Assembly (NCBI RefSeq): GCF_009831575.1
Contig: NZ_WUUT01000008.1
Span: forward strand, 1-64,000
DNA: 64,000 nt
Direction: 5' to 3'
Origin: Halovenus carboxidivorans
Lineage (GTDB): Archaea; Halobacteriota; Halobacteria; Halobacteriales; Haloarculaceae
Made by a program: the position numbers and the translations under genes. The notes beneath the pieces were generated by a model that worked only from the letters and a program-made list of their open reading frames with translations, made no database searches and was not told the DNA's origin. Within the stretch, counting starts at the first letter, position 1, and each line of letters opens with the position of its first letter. This document shows positions 26,556 to 34,738 of the stretch, one piece after another.

Positions 26556-27473
26556 TTACGACCGAATGATACCGAACAGGTATCCGAGCCCGACACAGGC
26601 CGTCAGTACGGAGAGCATCACGAGTTGCTGGACCCCTTCGCTTGACGGCTGTCGAGACAGTTCTTGGAGCCGCCGAGGTATTGACTCGGTCACCAGATGT
26701 GAGAGAAATTCCTGCTCGTCGGTGGTCTCAATAGCGACCCTGTTTGTTTCAAGAGTTCGCTTTGAGTAGCCCTGCCAGAACGCCCGCCGACACAGCCACG
26801 TCACCCTCGTTCGATACTGAAATACTTTGTGTGCGACGACGGCATCCGGCTGGTATAACATCCCCTTTCCGAAGGCCCGCCGCATTCTGAGTGCGAGTTC
26901 TGTCTCGTCGGCTTGGATCTGACTCTCCGCGGTCAACCCGACCTCCTCGTTGAACCCACCAATCTCCTCAAACACCACGGATCGAAACGACATGTTCGAT
27001 CCGAAGGTGTTTCGTACCTCGCTCCAGGGTTCGCGTAACGCCTCGTAATCAACGCCGACGAGCCAAAAGAACTCTTCCGGAAGATGTGGTGGTCGCGTGG
27101 CCATCCACTCAGGGATCATCCGTCCTCCGACTGCGATCGCATTGGTCTCCTCGTACCCCCGGACGAGCTGTGCTATCCAGTCTGGCTCGGCGACGGCGTC
27201 GTCGTCAAGAAATGCGACCACCTCACCCGTCGCTTGACGAACTCCCTGCGTTCGACTATACGACAGACCTCGATTCTCGTTGTTCGTCACGATCTGTACT
27301 TCGTTCAAATCCCCGAACATTTCTCTTACTTTTCGATCCACCTGTTCATTCCCGTCGATGACAAGTACAACTTCAACCGGATCGTATGTCTGATTCAGTA
27401 CGCTCCGGACCGCGGCAATAAAATCATCGAGCCGGTCCAGCGAGTACGTACAGATTATAACAGATACTTTCAT
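26556..27473 (-). CDS. Glycosyltransferase family 2, AglG-like
   Basis: 305 residues from ATG 27473 (MKVSVIICTY). The GT-A site is clear: ICTYS, AVRSVLNQTYDPVEVVLV, and the metal motif FLDDDAVAEPDW. A hydrophobic helix near the C-terminus anchors it to the membrane. The N-terminal pattern resembles haloarchaeal AglG, which transfers glucuronate to a dolichyl-phosphate-linked glycan for S-layer N-glycosylation; this is resemblance, not proof. Base composition and codon use are more AT-rich than the neighbours. The TATA box at 27554 rules out starts upstream of about 27531. Confidence 0.75.
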   Translation of the reverse strand: MKVSVIICTYSLDRLDDFIAAVRSVLNQTYDPVEVVLVIDGNEQVDRKVREMFGDLNEVQIVTNNENRGLSYSRTQGVRQATGEVVAFLDDDAVAEPDWIAQLVRGYEETNAIAVGGRMIPEWMATRPPHLPEEFFWLVGVDYEALREPWSEVRNTFGSNMSFRSVVFEEIGGFNEEVGLTAESQIQADETELALRMRRAFGKGMLYQPDAVVAHKVFQYRTRVTWLCRRAFWQGYSKRTLETNRVAIETTDEQEFLSHLVTESIPRRLQELSRQPSSEGVQQLVMLSVLTACVGLGYLFGIIRS

Positions 27474-27507
27474 TATTCGTGCTCCATCTCTCATCATCGA
27501 GTCGTTC

Positions 27508-27563
27508 AGAGATCTCTCTGTAGTGATCTCTTCTCGATCTAATCGATTCTCTGTATTTATAAA
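27508..27563 (-). promoter_or_regulatory. Promoter and palindromes upstream of the AglG-like gene
   Basis: The TATA box TTTATAAATA lies at 27554-27563. Around and downstream of the predicted start site are a perfect palindrome AGAGATCTCT (27508-27517), TCGAT-N3-ATCGA (27534-27546) and a second GATCTCT. The 258-base gap to 27731 holds no other gene that I can support. Confidence 0.4.
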
Positions 27564-27731
27564 CATTCGCACTGGGCCCGCTGCCAGTCCAACTCGTAGT
27601 AGCGGTTAGTTCCGTTTGAAGATAACGTCGTAGCTGAATTCGAATCAGGCCCGAGGTTAAGATAGAGGGTTTTTGTCGATAATTTGGCCGTCGGTCGTAT
27701 ACTCTTGATATTGGCACCGCTTCGCTGTTAG

Positions 27732-28505
27732 TTATTCACAATTAAATTTCTCTGTCAGCAAGGTGGCTGCGCAAAAACCGTCTGTTGCGCGGTCGTCGCT
27801 GTCGGTCAGCCGTCCGGCGACAAGATCCCGGTCCGCCGGGGTATTGACGTTGTAACACCGGCCGTCGAGATCGACCGTCTCCAGCGGCCAGCTGGCGGAC
27901 AACAGCAGATCGATCGCGTCGGTGAGTTCGTACTCGCCGGTCTCGTTCGGGGTCAGGAGGTGGGCGGCGTGGAGGATCTTCGGAGAGAAGGCATAACAGC
28001 CCCGCGGCACCAGCCGAGAGGGCGGGTTCTGTGGCTTCTCGACGATCCCGGTAATCTCGCCGTCGGTTAGCTCGAAGACCGCCCCTTTTCCGGCGTCGTC
28101 TTCGGTGACTTCCTCGACGAGCGCCGTCACGGCGGCGTCGGTCTCGGCGTGTCGCTGTACGAGGTCGTCGGTGTTCGCCCGGACCACGTTGTCGCCGTTC
28201 AGCCAGACGAAATCCGTCTCGATTTCGCTCTCGGCGGCGAGCAGCGCATCCGCTAGTCCGTCCCGGGACTGTTGGGTCACGTAGCTGATCGGCGTGCCCT
28301 CGAAGGACCCGCCGTAGTGCTCGCGGATCTGGTCGCCCCGGTAGCCGATTACGACGATCAGCTCGCGCACGTCGAGTGCGGTCAGCGTCTCGAAGACGTG
28401 TGTGAGAAGCGGTTTGCCGGCGACCTCGACGAGGCCTTTCGGTTTCTCGGCCGTCAGCGGCCGCATGCGGGTGCCCTGGCCCGCGGCCGGAACGACCCCC
28501 TGCAT
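27732..28505 (-). CDS. aglF: Nucleotidyltransferase, glucose-1-phosphate UTP/dTTP type (AglF-like)
   Basis: 257 residues from ATG 28505. The nucleotidyl-transfer motif GQGTRMRPLTAEKPK is at the N-terminus, with FVWLNGDNVV (metal aspartate) and GIVEKPQNP after it. It should make UDP- or dTDP-glucose from glucose-1-phosphate; the haloarchaeal homologue AglF supplies the N-glycosylation pathway. Its start overlaps the thioredoxin stop by one base (TGATG), so translation is coupled. The sugar and base specificity is inferred. Confidence 0.75.
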   Translation of the reverse strand: MQGVVPAAGQGTRMRPLTAEKPKGLVEVAGKPLLTHVFETLTALDVRELIVVIGYRGDQIREHYGGSFEGTPISYVTQQSRDGLADALLAAESEIETDFVWLNGDNVVRANTDDLVQRHAETDAAVTALVEEVTEDDAGKGAVFELTDGEITGIVEKPQNPPSRLVPRGCYAFSPKILHAAHLLTPNETGEYELTDAIDLLLSASWPLETVDLDGRCYNVNTPADRDLVAGRLTDSDDRATDGFCAATLLTEKFNCE

Positions 28506-28933
28506 CAGGCCGCCCGCTGGAGGAGCTGCTCCAGGGTCGCCCGATCCTGTGCGCCGACGACTCGCTCGACCGGCTCTCCGCCCGCGAAGACGACGAGCGT
28601 CGGCACCCCCTGTGCGCCGAGTTGCTGTGCGAGTCGCTGGTGGCGATCCACGTCGACTTTCGCGACGGCCGCCTCGCTCTCTGCCGCGAGCGATTCGATC
28701 GTCGGCTCCATCATCTGACACGGTCCACACCAGTCCGCGTAGCAATCGACCAGTACGAGGTCGTGCGTCGACGTGACCTCCTCGAAGTGAGAGTGGCTCT
28801 CGATTTCGATGGGTGTCCTCGGACTGTCCGCCGAGCCCGTCTCGGCTTGCTCGGCGGCCTGTCGCCGTTTGAGTCGCTCGCGTTTCCGCTCCCGGATTCG
28901 CTGGAGTTCGTCCCGCTCGTCGCTGTCGCTCAT
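28505..28933 (-). CDS. Thioredoxin with charged N-terminal extension
   Basis: 142 residues. The active site WCGPC has C69 and C72, followed by the cis-proline region GVPTLVVF, so it is a functional thiol-disulfide oxidoreductase. The first 45 residues are a highly charged, Arg-rich helix not present in standard thioredoxins. It lies between atpD (55 bases upstream) and the aglF-like gene (1-base overlap), an unusual operon setting. Confidence 0.9.
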   Translation of the reverse strand: MSDSDERDELQRIRERKRERLKRRQAAEQAETGSADSPRTPIEIESHSHFEEVTSTHDLVLVDCYADWCGPCQMMEPTIESLAAESEAAVAKVDVDRHQRLAQQLGAQGVPTLVVFAGGEPVERVVGAQDRATLEQLLQRAA

Positions 28934-28987
28934 GGGAGAACGTACGGCGCGGATTCTGTAAAACGTGACGACGGGCCGCGTCGGGAG

Positions 28988-29683
28988 TCAGTCGTCCGCG
29001 GAGACGCGCTCTTTCTCGGCCTCGGCCTCTCGCTCCTGCTCGCGTTCGGCCTTTTCCTCCTCTTCTTTCTTGGCTTTGATCTTCTTCAGGCGGAAGATCT
29101 CCTCTCGTTCCTGCTCTTCGAGTTTCTGCTCGATGTACTCCTGGTTCTCGCGAAGCTCCGGGAGCAGTTTGAACTCCAGGGCGTTGACGCGGCGTTTCGT
29201 CGTTTCGATCTCGTTGAGCATCTTCTTCATCGCCGTCTCGACCTCGGCGGCGAGGATGATCTGGTCGATGAGTTCCTCGTAGGCGTCGGCCGCCTCGTCG
29301 ATCCGGGCGCTCGTGCCGAGCACGCCGTAGCCGCGTTCCTGGAGGTTTTTCTGGACCTTGGTGGACTCGATCTGGGGGACGACGACGCCCATGATGTTTT
29401 TGGACTGGGTCGTGATTTCCGGGTGTTCCTTCAGCGCGGAGGCCGCACCGCGGACGGCCACGTCACCCTCCGTCGCGCGGGCGATGTCGATGGCGCGCTG
29501 GGCTTGCTGGTATTTCTCTTCGAGATCCTCCCGGACATCCTGTGCCTGATCGAGAATATCCATGAACTCCATGATCAGGCCGTCACGCTTCTTTTCGAGC
29601 GTATCGTGCCCACGCTCGGAGAGTTCGATGCGTTCCTCGATCTGCATCAGATTCTTCCGGGTGGGTTTGACATCGTCGGCCAT
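28988..29683 (-). CDS. atpD: A-type ATP synthase subunit D (central stalk), displaced from the operon
   Basis: 231 residues, starting with the subunit D signature [20 protein letters not shown]. The helical hairpin and the second conserved helix [14 protein letters not shown] are intact, and an extra Lys/Glu-rich tail follows. It forms the rotating shaft with subunit F. All other subunits are at 5375-13408 on the plus strand, so this gene is 15.6 kb away and in the opposite direction. It has its own weak TATA-like sequence (GGTTAACTGG) and is followed by thioredoxin. Confidence 0.95.
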   Translation of the reverse strand: MADDVKPTRKNLMQIEERIELSERGHDTLEKKRDGLIMEFMDILDQAQDVREDLEEKYQQAQRAIDIARATEGDVAVRGAASALKEHPEITTQSKNIMGVVVPQIESTKVQKNLQERGYGVLGTSARIDEAADAYEELIDQIILAAEVETAMKKMLNEIETTKRRVNALEFKLLPELRENQEYIEQKLEEQEREEIFRLKKIKAKKEEEEKAEREQEREAEAEKERVSADD

Positions 29684-29741
29684 TTGCTCCCTTCTACAGA
29701 GCGTAGCCAGTTAACCGTTTCCGAACAGGCTCATCCGAGCC

Positions 29742-31961
29742 CTACTCCGACAGCGAGGAGACGCCGGTAATCTCGAAACGAGCGCCGCCCGCATCGCCCT
29801 CCGCGACCCCGACTTCCCAGCCGTGCGCGTCCGCGACGCGGGCGACGATGCTCAGGCCGAATCCAGTCCCGTCCTCGGTCGCCGAATGCCCCGACTCGAA
29901 CACCTCCTCGCGTTCCTCGGGGTCGATACCGGGACCGTCGTCCTCGACGTAGAAGCCATCCGGCAGTTCGGCGACGGTCACGGCCACGTCCTCGCCGCCG
30001 TGTTCGACCGCGTTCCGGAACAGGTTCGCGAGCAACTGCCGGAACCGGTTCCGGTCGGCGGTCAGCGTCCGTTCGACTTCGACCGAAAGCGTCGCCTCCG
30101 CCGTGTCGACGGTCTGCCAGCACGCCCGACAGCTCTCTGCGAGGTCGATCTCCTCGGTATCGAGCGCCCGACCGCCCTCGCGAGCGAGTTCCAGAAGTTC
30201 CTCGATCAACACGTCCATCCGTTCGTGCGCCTGCGCGATGTTGTCGAGGTACTCGCTTTTCGGCTCCTCCTTGGCCAGTTCGAGCCAGCTGTTCGCGACC
30301 TGAAGCGGATTGCGGAGGTCGTGGCTGACGACGCTTGCGAACTCCTCCAGCCGCTCGTTCTGGCGTTCGAGTTCGCGTTCGCGGCGCTCTCGCTCGGTCA
30401 CGTCGGTCGTCAGCCCGATCATCCGCTGCTGGTCGGCCGAGCGGACGAACCCGGTCGCTTCGACCCACCGGGTCTGGTCGTCGGCCTGATTCGTCCGGTA
30501 GACGACGTCGAACTCGCCGTCGCCGGAAACCGCGTCGGCACTCACCTCCCGAATCCGCTCGGCGTCAGAGGGGTGGACGGCCTGCTCCAGAAAGTCACCG
30601 ACGGTCGTTATCTCCTCCTCACCGAGGCCGAACAGCCGCCGGGACGGCCCCAGTCGTGTCGTGATCTCCCCGGTCCCCAGATCGACCGCCCAGACGACAG
30701 AATCGGTCGTCTCCAGCGCAAACTCGACGTGGTCTCGGATCTGTTCGAGTGTCTGTTCGCGTTCCAGACGAGCCAGCGCCGTTTCGACGTGCTGGACGAG
30801 CAGGCGGGCGAGTTCGAGGTCCTGCTGGTCGAACGCCGCTGGCTGTCTGTCGATCACCTGAAAGACGCCGTAGCCGCTGATCGGGACGCTGAGAGCGGAG
30901 CGGATGAGATCTGACTGGGGCTGTGCGGCGTCTTCCTCTCGAACGTCGTCGATGACGTAACACTCGTCGTTCCGGTAGGTCTTTCCGGCGATCCCCTCGT
31001 CTACGGGCATCTTCGTGCGCTCGTTGATCGGTGACGCATCCGACAGCGCCCGAGCGGTCAGGTAGCCGTCTTCCTCGGTGGCGATGGCGACCTGATCGAA
31101 GTCGAGGATCCCCCGTGCGGCCTCGACTGTCCGCTCGTAAATCGCCTCGCGGGTCGAACAGCGCGTCAGTTCGTCGACGATGTCGTGCAGGTCGGCGATG
31201 GCTTCGGTCCGCGAGCGGCGTTTCGTGATGTCCTGAAACTGTGAGTAGATCGCAACGACGTCGCCGTCGTCGTCGGTCACGGCCCTGTTGTGCCACTCGC
31301 AGGTGATCCGCTCGCCGTCCTTCCGGAGGTTCTGGTTGACGCTGTGAAATCCCTCCGCGCTCTCACGGAGCCGGTCGATCACCCCCGCCACGTCCGTCTG
31401 CTCGCTCTCCGGGACGATGGTCTCCCAGGACCGGCCGACCAGTTCGGATTCGGAGTAGCCGAGAATCTCCTCCGCGGCCGGGTTGACGCGAACCGCCTCG
31501 AAGGCGCGGTTCCACTCGATGACGCCGAGCGGTGACTGCTCGATAAACAGCGAGAGCCGTCGCTGGCTCTCTGCGGCCGACCGAACGTGACGGCACTGGT
31601 CGACGGCGTCGCGGATCCCTGCCGCGAGACTGTCGGGACCTCCCCCCTGTCTGGGGACGTACTCGGTGACGCCCGCGGAGATGGCCTCGCTCGCGAGTTC
31701 CTCCGAGCCGTCTGCGTACAGGACGACCGGAAACGCCGGACGATCCGTTCTGACCTCCCGGAGCGCATCGATCCCGGTCGACTCGGGGAGGGCGTACTCG
31801 GAGACGAGACAGTCGAAGTTCGCGGCGTCGAGTCTGTCGAGGGCGTCAGTCGCCCGGTCCACGGTCTCGACCCGCAAAGAATCGGAGGTACGTTCGAGTG
31901 TGTCGGCGACGGTCTCCGCGCGGCCAAGATACAACACGTCGATCCCGTCGGGAGTCTCCAT
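29742..31961 (-). CDS. Multi-sensor histidine kinase with a degenerate receiver domain
   Basis: 739 residues. The receiver-like domain (about 5-125) has lost its chemistry: the N-terminal acidic pair is replaced (YLGRAE), the phospho-aspartate is E55 (VSEYAL) and the switch lysine is absent (YADGSE). PAS (130-250), GAF (255-395) and PAS (410-525) segments follow, then HisKA with H547 and a complete HATPase domain near the C-terminus. The kinase core should be active; the receiver probably acts as an unphosphorylated protein interface. It lies 58 bases upstream of atpD on the same strand. Confidence 0.9.
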   Translation of the reverse strand: METPDGIDVLYLGRAETVADTLERTSDSLRVETVDRATDALDRLDAANFDCLVSEYALPESTGIDALREVRTDRPAFPVVLYADGSEELASEAISAGVTEYVPRQGGGPDSLAAGIRDAVDQCRHVRSAAESQRRLSLFIEQSPLGVIEWNRAFEAVRVNPAAEEILGYSESELVGRSWETIVPESEQTDVAGVIDRLRESAEGFHSVNQNLRKDGERITCEWHNRAVTDDDGDVVAIYSQFQDITKRRSRTEAIADLHDIVDELTRCSTREAIYERTVEAARGILDFDQVAIATEEDGYLTARALSDASPINERTKMPVDEGIAGKTYRNDECYVIDDVREEDAAQPQSDLIRSALSVPISGYGVFQVIDRQPAAFDQQDLELARLLVQHVETALARLEREQTLEQIRDHVEFALETTDSVVWAVDLGTGEITTRLGPSRRLFGLGEEEITTVGDFLEQAVHPSDAERIREVSADAVSGDGEFDVVYRTNQADDQTRWVEATGFVRSADQQRMIGLTTDVTERERRERELERQNERLEEFASVVSHDLRNPLQVANSWLELAKEEPKSEYLDNIAQAHERMDVLIEELLELAREGGRALDTEEIDLAESCRACWQTVDTAEATLSVEVERTLTADRNRFRQLLANLFRNAVEHGGEDVAVTVAELPDGFYVEDDGPGIDPEEREEVFESGHSATEDGTGFGLSIVARVADAHGWEVGVAEGDAGGARFEITGVSSLSE

Positions 31962-31990
31962 TCTCTCTGTTCGGCCTTCGAAATCAGCGC

Positions 31991-32010
31991 TAATAAAGAC
32001 ACTGCGCAGT
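31991..32010 (-). promoter_or_regulatory. Promoter of the kinase gene with an upstream palindrome
   Basis: On the minus strand a TATA-like CTTTATTA (31991-31998) is directly preceded by the perfect palindrome ACTGCGCAGT (32001-32010), placed where TFB and a regulator would compete. Confidence 0.4.
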
Positions 32011-32036
32011 ATCGGGAAAAATAATCGTTCCGGACG

Positions 32037-32234
32037 TTAGCTGTCGCCTGACTGCCGTCGGTAGTACAGCTGTGAGCCCCAGTAGACGGCTCCACCGAGC
32101 AGGAGCAGATCGAACAGCCGCTGGTCGGGTCCGCCCGCGGAGACGAACCCGAAGGCCCACACGGCGAGGATGGCCACCATCAGCACGCCGAAGCCGTTTC
32201 TCGCCGCTCGCATCACCGGGTCGTGATCGGCCAT
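32037..32234 (-). CDS. Small two-helix membrane protein
   Basis: 65 residues from ATG 32234 (MADHDP). Two hydrophobic helices (about 15-33 and 40-58) are flanked by a basic tail YYRRQS. No known domain. It is on its own transcript between the kinase promoter and the HAD gene. Confidence 0.55.
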   Translation of the reverse strand: MADHDPVMRAARNGFGVLMVAILAVWAFGFVSAGGPDQRLFDLLLLGGAVYWGSQLYYRRQSGDS

Positions 32235-32294
32235 TACCACGACCTACAGGGCCGCTGCATAAACAGACACCGCCTCGGTTACGACGGGCCCGGC

Positions 32295-33095
32295 CTATCG
32301 ACTGGCCGCGGCATCCGCGAGAACGGTGTCGATGTCACCGAGGCTGTCGATCACGTAGTCGGGATCGATATCACTGGCGGCGATGTCCTCGCGGTCCGAG
32401 ACGCCCGAGAGGACGAGAACGGTCGTCATCCCGGCCCGCTCGCCCAGCCTGAGGTCGGTGTCGAGACGGTCCCCGACGACGAGGCACTCCTCCGGGTCGA
32501 CGCTGAGTCTGTCCAGCGCCGCCTGTTGTGCAGTCTCGGATGGTTTTCCGAGGATCGCGTCCGGGTCACGGCCGAGAACCGCAGCGACCGATCCGATGAT
32601 CGCCCCCGATCCCGGGACCACGGTCCCGCCCTCCATCGGGAAGGTCCGGTCGGGATCGGTGCCGAGAAACGGGGTGTCCTCGTCGGCGGCGGCCAGCGCG
32701 TCCCGCATGTCCCCGAAATCGAACTCCGAGGTCCAGGAGGCGACGAGGACGTCCGCCTCCGTCGGTTCGTCCGTGACCGCGAGCGAGGCCGCCCGGAACT
32801 GCTCGCGGAGGCCGTCCGCGCCGATACAGAACACCTGCTCGTCGGGGTGGTGATCGACCAGATACTCCGTCGTGACGACGCCAGACGAACACGCCTGGCA
32901 GTCCGAGACGTCCAAGCCGAGGTCGGTCAGCCGGTCGATGTAATCGGCACCGTCTTTCAGCGGATTGTTCGAGAAGAAGAGGATATTCAGCCCCGCGCTC
33001 CGGAGCGCGTCGAGTCCGTCTGCCGTTCCCGCACAGAGATCACCACCCCGGTACACCGTTCCATCCAGATCGACAATCGCCCCGCGGAGTGTCAT
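32295..33095 (-). CDS. HAD-superfamily hydrolase, class IIA (NagD type)
   Basis: 266 residues. Motif I is IVDLDGTVYRGG (nucleophile and acid aspartates), motif II is FSNN, motif III the lysine of GKPSETAQ, and motif IV VGDRLDTDL. The large cap inserted between motifs II and III defines class IIA. Family members dephosphorylate small phosphoesters such as nucleotides or sugar phosphates; the exact one is unknown. Confidence 0.9.
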   Translation of the reverse strand: MTLRGAIVDLDGTVYRGGDLCAGTADGLDALRSAGLNILFFSNNPLKDGADYIDRLTDLGLDVSDCQACSSGVVTTEYLVDHHPDEQVFCIGADGLREQFRAASLAVTDEPTEADVLVASWTSEFDFGDMRDALAAADEDTPFLGTDPDRTFPMEGGTVVPGSGAIIGSVAAVLGRDPDAILGKPSETAQQAALDRLSVDPEECLVVGDRLDTDLRLGERAGMTTVLVLSGVSDREDIAASDIDPDYVIDSLGDIDTVLADAAASR

Positions 33096-33141
33096 TGGTC
33101 ACACAACGGCCGGGGACAAGATAACGTCGGCGGTCGGGCCC

Positions 33142-34485
33142 TCATCGATACGCCTCGAACTCCCGCCCGAAGGCCAAGAAGTAGAGCGTGCCGACCCCGG
33201 CGATGACCGTCGCAACTCCGAAGGCGAGCGGTTCGCTCCCGGCAAAAGAGACGCCGAGTCGGTCGAGGCTGAACCCGCCGTAGATCGCTCCGCCGATCCC
33301 CGCGCTGGGGATGACGACGACGTTTCTGACGAGATAGTACGATCCGGCGACGCGCCCGCCGCTGTCTCGTTCCGCCGGGCCGACGATCAGCGCCTTGTGT
33401 GCCGGAAGCCCCGCGAACCGAAGCCCCGAATACGCGAACAACAGCGCGACGACTCCGGCGTTTGCGGGGGCGCTAATCAACAGGATCGGAAAGAGGGCGT
33501 ACACGGAAAACCCGAAGGCGACGACGGGCTTCAGCCCGACAGATTCGGCCAGTCTCGCGGCCACCGGCATCGAGACGAGCGCGACCAGCATCTCGACCGC
33601 TAGCAAAACGCCGAAAAACACCTCCGGCGAGAGCGAGAGCGGACCCCACACCAGTCCCACGTTCAGAAACTCGGTGACGACGATGACGAAGAAGACGTAG
33701 ACCATCCCGTTGCCGAATCTGACGAGCGTATCGGCGACCAGTAGCGGTCGCATCTCCTCCGGGAGCGCTCGGAGGTCCGCGAGAATCTCTCCGAACCCCT
33801 CGAAGGATTTGCCGAGCGTGCTGTCTTCGGGTTCGTACAGGTAGTGTTGTGTCGCGGTCGCAACGAGCGCGAAGGCGACGCCGATTGCGAGCACGAACTG
33901 GAATCCGACGGTAAAATCGGCAGCGACCGCGAGGACGACGGCGGCGAGCAGCGGACCGATCAGGAAGGCGGTCCGGCGAAACAGTTCCGTGCTGGCGAAC
34001 CCGCGGGCGAGTCTGGAGGGCGGGACGGCCTGTTTGACGATCGCGAAGGTCGCACCCAGTCCGAACGATTTCCAGGCCTGTGCGAGAAAGAGCCCGACGA
34101 AAATCCAGAACCACGGCTCGATCGTCGCTCCGAGCACCGATACCGTGCCGAGGGCCGGTGCGAACAGCCAGACCGCGAACCCCGCCGTCGAGCAGAGTCC
34201 GAACAGCGTCAGCGCGAACCGCGAGCCGATCCGATCGGAGAGCCTCCCACCGGGGTAGGGGTAGGCCGCACCGATGATGTTCCCCACCGTTCCGAACAGC
34301 CCGATTGCGAACGAACTCGCCCCCAGAACGCGTAGGTACTGCGGGATGTAGCGGTTCGTCATCTGGAAACTGAGACTGAACGCGAACATCGCGACCGAGA
34401 GAACCAACACGTCGCGCTCGAAGGAGAGAAACTGCCGGAACGGATCGAGCAGCGCGCCTGACTCGTCTGGTTGCTCAGTGCTCAT
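33142..34485 (-). CDS. Major facilitator superfamily transporter
   Basis: 447 residues with about 12 membrane helices. The MFS motif between helices 2 and 3 appears as GGRLSDRIGSR. The substrate is unknown. A long divergent intergenic region (34486-34738) with three GC-rich palindromes separates it from the metallophosphoesterase gene. Confidence 0.87.
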   Translation of the reverse strand: MSTEQPDESGALLDPFRQFLSFERDVLVLSVAMFAFSLSFQMTNRYIPQYLRVLGASSFAIGLFGTVGNIIGAAYPYPGGRLSDRIGSRFALTLFGLCSTAGFAVWLFAPALGTVSVLGATIEPWFWIFVGLFLAQAWKSFGLGATFAIVKQAVPPSRLARGFASTELFRRTAFLIGPLLAAVVLAVAADFTVGFQFVLAIGVAFALVATATQHYLYEPEDSTLGKSFEGFGEILADLRALPEEMRPLLVADTLVRFGNGMVYVFFVIVVTEFLNVGLVWGPLSLSPEVFFGVLLAVEMLVALVSMPVAARLAESVGLKPVVAFGFSVYALFPILLISAPANAGVVALLFAYSGLRFAGLPAHKALIVGPAERDSGGRVAGSYYLVRNVVVIPSAGIGGAIYGGFSLDRLGVSFAGSEPLAFGVATVIAGVGTLYFLAFGREFEAYR

Positions 34486-34561
34486 ACTGTTCGATCACCG
34501 GACCAGTGGGATCATAGGTCAGTTCTCGACGGGGACTACCAAACCGTTTGGGACTCCAGTG

Positions 34562-34610
34562 CCCGGCCGGGAGCGATGTGGCCGGCCCCGTCAGTGCCGA
34601 ATCGATTCGG
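34562..34610. promoter_or_regulatory. Cluster of three palindromes in a divergent intergenic region
   Basis: CCCGGCCGGG (34562-34571), GGCCGGCC (34580-34587) and CCGAATCGATTCGG (34597-34610) are all perfect. The last, at 14 bases, is the strongest candidate operator for one or both divergent genes. Confidence 0.4.
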
Positions 34611-34697
34611 ACGGATCGAAAATACTGCTATGTGATCTCTGTACCGGAGGGGAACACTCTGATTGGCTCCGGAGCACATCCGATCCGGACGACGACC

Positions 34698-34707
34698 TAT
34701 TATAAAC
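34698..34707 (+). promoter_or_regulatory. TATA box of the metallophosphoesterase gene
   Basis: CTATTATAAA lies about 36 bases upstream of ATG 34739, giving a short leader of about 8 bases. Confidence 0.5.
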
Positions 34708-34738
34708 GCTCTTTGGGATCACCGGTGGCGTTCCGATA

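Noticed and set aside
27636-27652. TTCGAAT resembling a tRNA T-loop
   Set aside because: The flanking bases do not form a 5-base T stem and no other tRNA arms are present.
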